NCBI RefSeq assembly: GCF_000013405.1
Contig: NC_007759.1
Span: forward strand, 2,171,001-2,235,000
Origin: Syntrophus aciditrophicus SB
GTDB lineage: Bacteria; Desulfobacterota; Syntrophia; Syntrophales; Syntrophaceae
Direction of reading: 5' to 3'
Length of the DNA stretch: 64,000 nucleotides
The number at the start of each line of letters is the position of its first letter. Within the stretch, counting starts at the first letter, position 1. Made by a program: the position numbers and the translations under genes. Under the pieces are notes generated by a model. That model was given only the letters and a program-made list of their open reading frames with translations. It was not told the DNA's origin and made no database searches. Positions 62,393 to 64,000 of this stretch are shown here, piece after piece.

Positions 62393-64000
62393 TCATTTTG
62401 AACCGCCAACCTTCCTTTTTTTATTCTTGTTGCATGGGTTGCCGCGGCGGCGATGGGCGCCATACCACTCCATTCTGTCGAGAACCCTTGCCGCGGCTTG
62501 AGGTGACGAAAGGACGATCGGTTTGTAGCGTCTGCCGTAATCAAACACCGATCCACGGATCGGCGAATCGGGCACGTTGATGATCGGCTTGCCCGTGGAC
62601 TCCATAAGTTCGGCAACCAGGGCAAGCAAATCTTTTTCCCAGGGAGTCAGCCCGGGATATTCACCGTCGCCGGACACGGGCCGCTGATCGATGCCGCTCA
62701 TGGGAACACCCAGCAGGGAAAGAGCGATAACGGCATCCACCGCGTCACATTCGGCCACCGTCCTGAGCACTCGAGGACCTGTTTCTCCACCTGCTGAGGC
62801 GACCAGATCCAGCGGGTTTCGCCTGCTCCAGAACGGAGGCAGGATTTTGTCGAGAGCGGCATAGAGCTCGGCCGGGAGTTTCGCAAGATGCAGTCCATGG
62901 CGGGCAACCGCGTCCGCCGCCATGACCCCGGCTCCACCGCCCTGCGTCACCACTGCAATCCGCCTTCCCCTGGGCAACGGATTGCAGGCGAGGCAACTCC
63001 CAAGGTCAAGCAAAGCGTCTGTTGTCAAGCAGGTAACGACTCCCGCCTGCCTCGCAGCGGCCTCCCACACAGCCGCGGAACCGGCCATCGCGCCGGTATG
63101 AGAGGCTGCCGCTTTGCTTCCGGATTCAGTCAGGCCGGCACGCAGGACAACGACAGGCTTCACCGCCGCCGTGCGCCGGGCTGCGTCGAGGAAAAGCCTT
63201 CCGTCATCGATGCCTTCGATATACATCAGGACACACGAGGTGTTTGGATCGTCGCGGAGATAGTCGAGAACGTTGACAGCGCCGATTTGCGCCTCGTTGC
63301 CCACGCTTGCGAACTTGTCGATGCCGATGCCTCGTCGCCGGCAGCCGTTCACGACCTGAGAACCGAGATTGCCTGACTGCGAGACAAAACTGAGTGTGCC
63401 CCGGGCTGGATGGAGCGCGACGAATCCGACGGCATGCAGTTGGACCTCGTTGGAAATCATTCCCATGCAATTCGGCCCCATGACCGTTACCCCGCCCTCC
63501 GTTGCGATTCGAGCGATATCCTGCTCCGCCTCAGCTCCTGCTGCCCCGGTTTCGGAAAATCCGGCAGCGATTGCGATGGCCGCCGGGATTTGCTTGCGTC
63601 CACATTCTTTCAGCATAGAAGCCACCTGGCGCCCTCCCACGGTCAACAGGGCCAGATCGGGCGCTTCGGGCAGCGCCTCTATACTCTCATAGGACTGAAG
63701 GCCGAAGAAAACCCCTCCTCTGGCATTGACCGGATAGACCTTCCCTGTATAGCCGCCGTCCAGAATATTGCGCAGGACTGATCCACCCCATTTCGTTACG
63801 TCATCCGACGCGCCCACGATCGCTATGGAACGGGGAGCGAGCAGGGACCGCAGGTTGGGCTTGAATATGCGCTTCGCCTGTTGCGGCACGGTAACCTGCG
63901 ACAGGATGATCAGCGCATCGACGGCGACAGGCTGACCGCCCCGCACAAGGACCGGGTTGACATCGATCTCGGCAATCCGGGGATGATCGATCGCGATCTG
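62393..64000 (-). CDS. ADP-forming acyl-CoA synthetase, fused, partial at the window edge
   Basis: The visible 535 codons run from the right edge. The first 20 (IDHPRIAEIDVNPVLVRGGQ) are the end of an ATP-grasp (beta) domain; after a short linker comes the alpha part: CoA-binding Rossmann fold (PRSIAIVGASDDVTKWGG), MGPNCMGMISN, the ligase domain with the phosphorylated His in AAASHTGAMAGS and VVTQGGGAGVMAADA. The order beta-alpha is less common than alpha-beta. Enzymes of this family form acyl-CoA with ADP and phosphate and, with 2-oxoacid:ferredoxin oxidoreductases, make ATP in anaerobes. The start lies beyond 64000. Confidence 0.85.
   Translation of the reverse strand, partial: QIAIDHPRIAEIDVNPVLVRGGQPVAVDALIILSQVTVPQQAKRIFKPNLRSLLAPRSIAIVGASDDVTKWGGSVLRNILDGGYTGKVYPVNARGGVFFGLQSYESIEALPEAPDLALLTVGGRQVASMLKECGRKQIPAAIAIAAGFSETGAAGAEAEQDIARIATEGGVTVMGPNCMGMISNEVQLHAVGFVALHPARGTLSFVSQSGNLGSQVVNGCRRRGIGIDKFASVGNEAQIGAVNVLDYLRDDPNTSCVLMYIEGIDDGRLFLDAARRTAAVKPVVVLRAGLTESGSKAAASHTGAMAGSAAVWEAAARQAGVVTCLTTDALLDLGSCLACNPLPRGRRIAVVTQGGGAGVMAADAVARHGLHLAKLPAELYAALDKILPPFWSRRNPLDLVASAGGETGPRVLRTVAECDAVDAVIALSLLGVPMSGIDQRPVSGDGEYPGLTPWEKDLLALVAELMESTGKPIINVPDSPIRGSVFDYGRRYKPIVLSSPQAAARVLDRMEWYGAHRRRGNPCNKNKKRKVGGSK

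Noticed and set aside
1-64000. CRISPR array or tandem-repeat retron-like locus
   Set aside because: No regularly spaced direct repeats with unique spacers and no cas or reverse transcriptase gene was seen.

Overview
The window looks like a chromosomal segment of an anaerobic Gram-negative bacterium of deltaproteobacterial (Desulfobacterota, Syntrophus-like) type. This is inferred from gene content: a four-subunit 2-oxoacid:ferredoxin oxidoreductase, an ADP-forming acyl-CoA synthetase, the formate dehydrogenase maturation factor FdhE, a membrane Fe-S/cytochrome b pair, Slp-type outer-membrane lipoproteins and a diaminopimelate epimerase homologue. No 16S gene is present, so the genus cannot be fixed.

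Layout. 1-11.7 kb is ordinary chromosome: a redoxin cut by the left edge, small lipoproteins and secreted proteins, a VOC/Nudix pair, a cytoplasmic alpha-amylase, a YpfJ-type zinc protease, DUF4126 and DUF2238 membrane proteins, and a porBACD operon. 11.97-22.11 kb is a genomic island of about 10 kb inserted in the 3' end of tRNA-Leu(TAA). It carries a tyrosine integrase, an excisionase-like protein, an ATPase, a Rep-type initiator, a long palindrome with DnaA-box-like arms, and cargo (PD-(D/E)XK-like protein, membrane proteins, NYN-domain and GIY-YIG proteins). It ends at a decayed copy of the tRNA 3' half followed by what looks like the original terminator.

22.2-35.4 kb mixes housekeeping or regulatory genes (cupin, Crp-family regulator with a DapF-like protein, KhpA, NudC, HxlR, VOC, a four-PAS LuxR protein) with wreckage: an IS256-family element, a frameshifted integrase, a flavin reductase with an amber codon, and the remains of a PLD/SNF2-type helicase. 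35.7-37.7 kb is a compact operon in which a CsoR-like repressor, with promoter and operator readable in the sequence, precedes a Tat-exported four-cluster Fe-S protein and a cytochrome b. An ISL3 element at 38.1-39.4 kb with a perfect 8-bp target duplication splits a small exported-protein gene.

39.9-50 kb holds DnaJ-domain and Usp proteins, L-aspartate oxidase, RluA, a BaiN/HI0933-type flavoprotein, a decayed acetyl-CoA hydrolase/GNAT gene, an NCS2 permease and FdhE. 50-64 kb holds tandem Slp lipoproteins, two gene relics, an HDAC-family deacetylase, a MoxR-DUF58-transglutaminase operon (MoxR frameshifted), an ABC transporter with an AttH/CrtC-like lipoprotein, and an ADP-forming acyl-CoA synthetase running off the right edge.

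The number of broken genes (about nine) and traces of repeated integration suggest a genome still shedding recently acquired or unneeded DNA. All assignments come from reading motifs; no database search was run.
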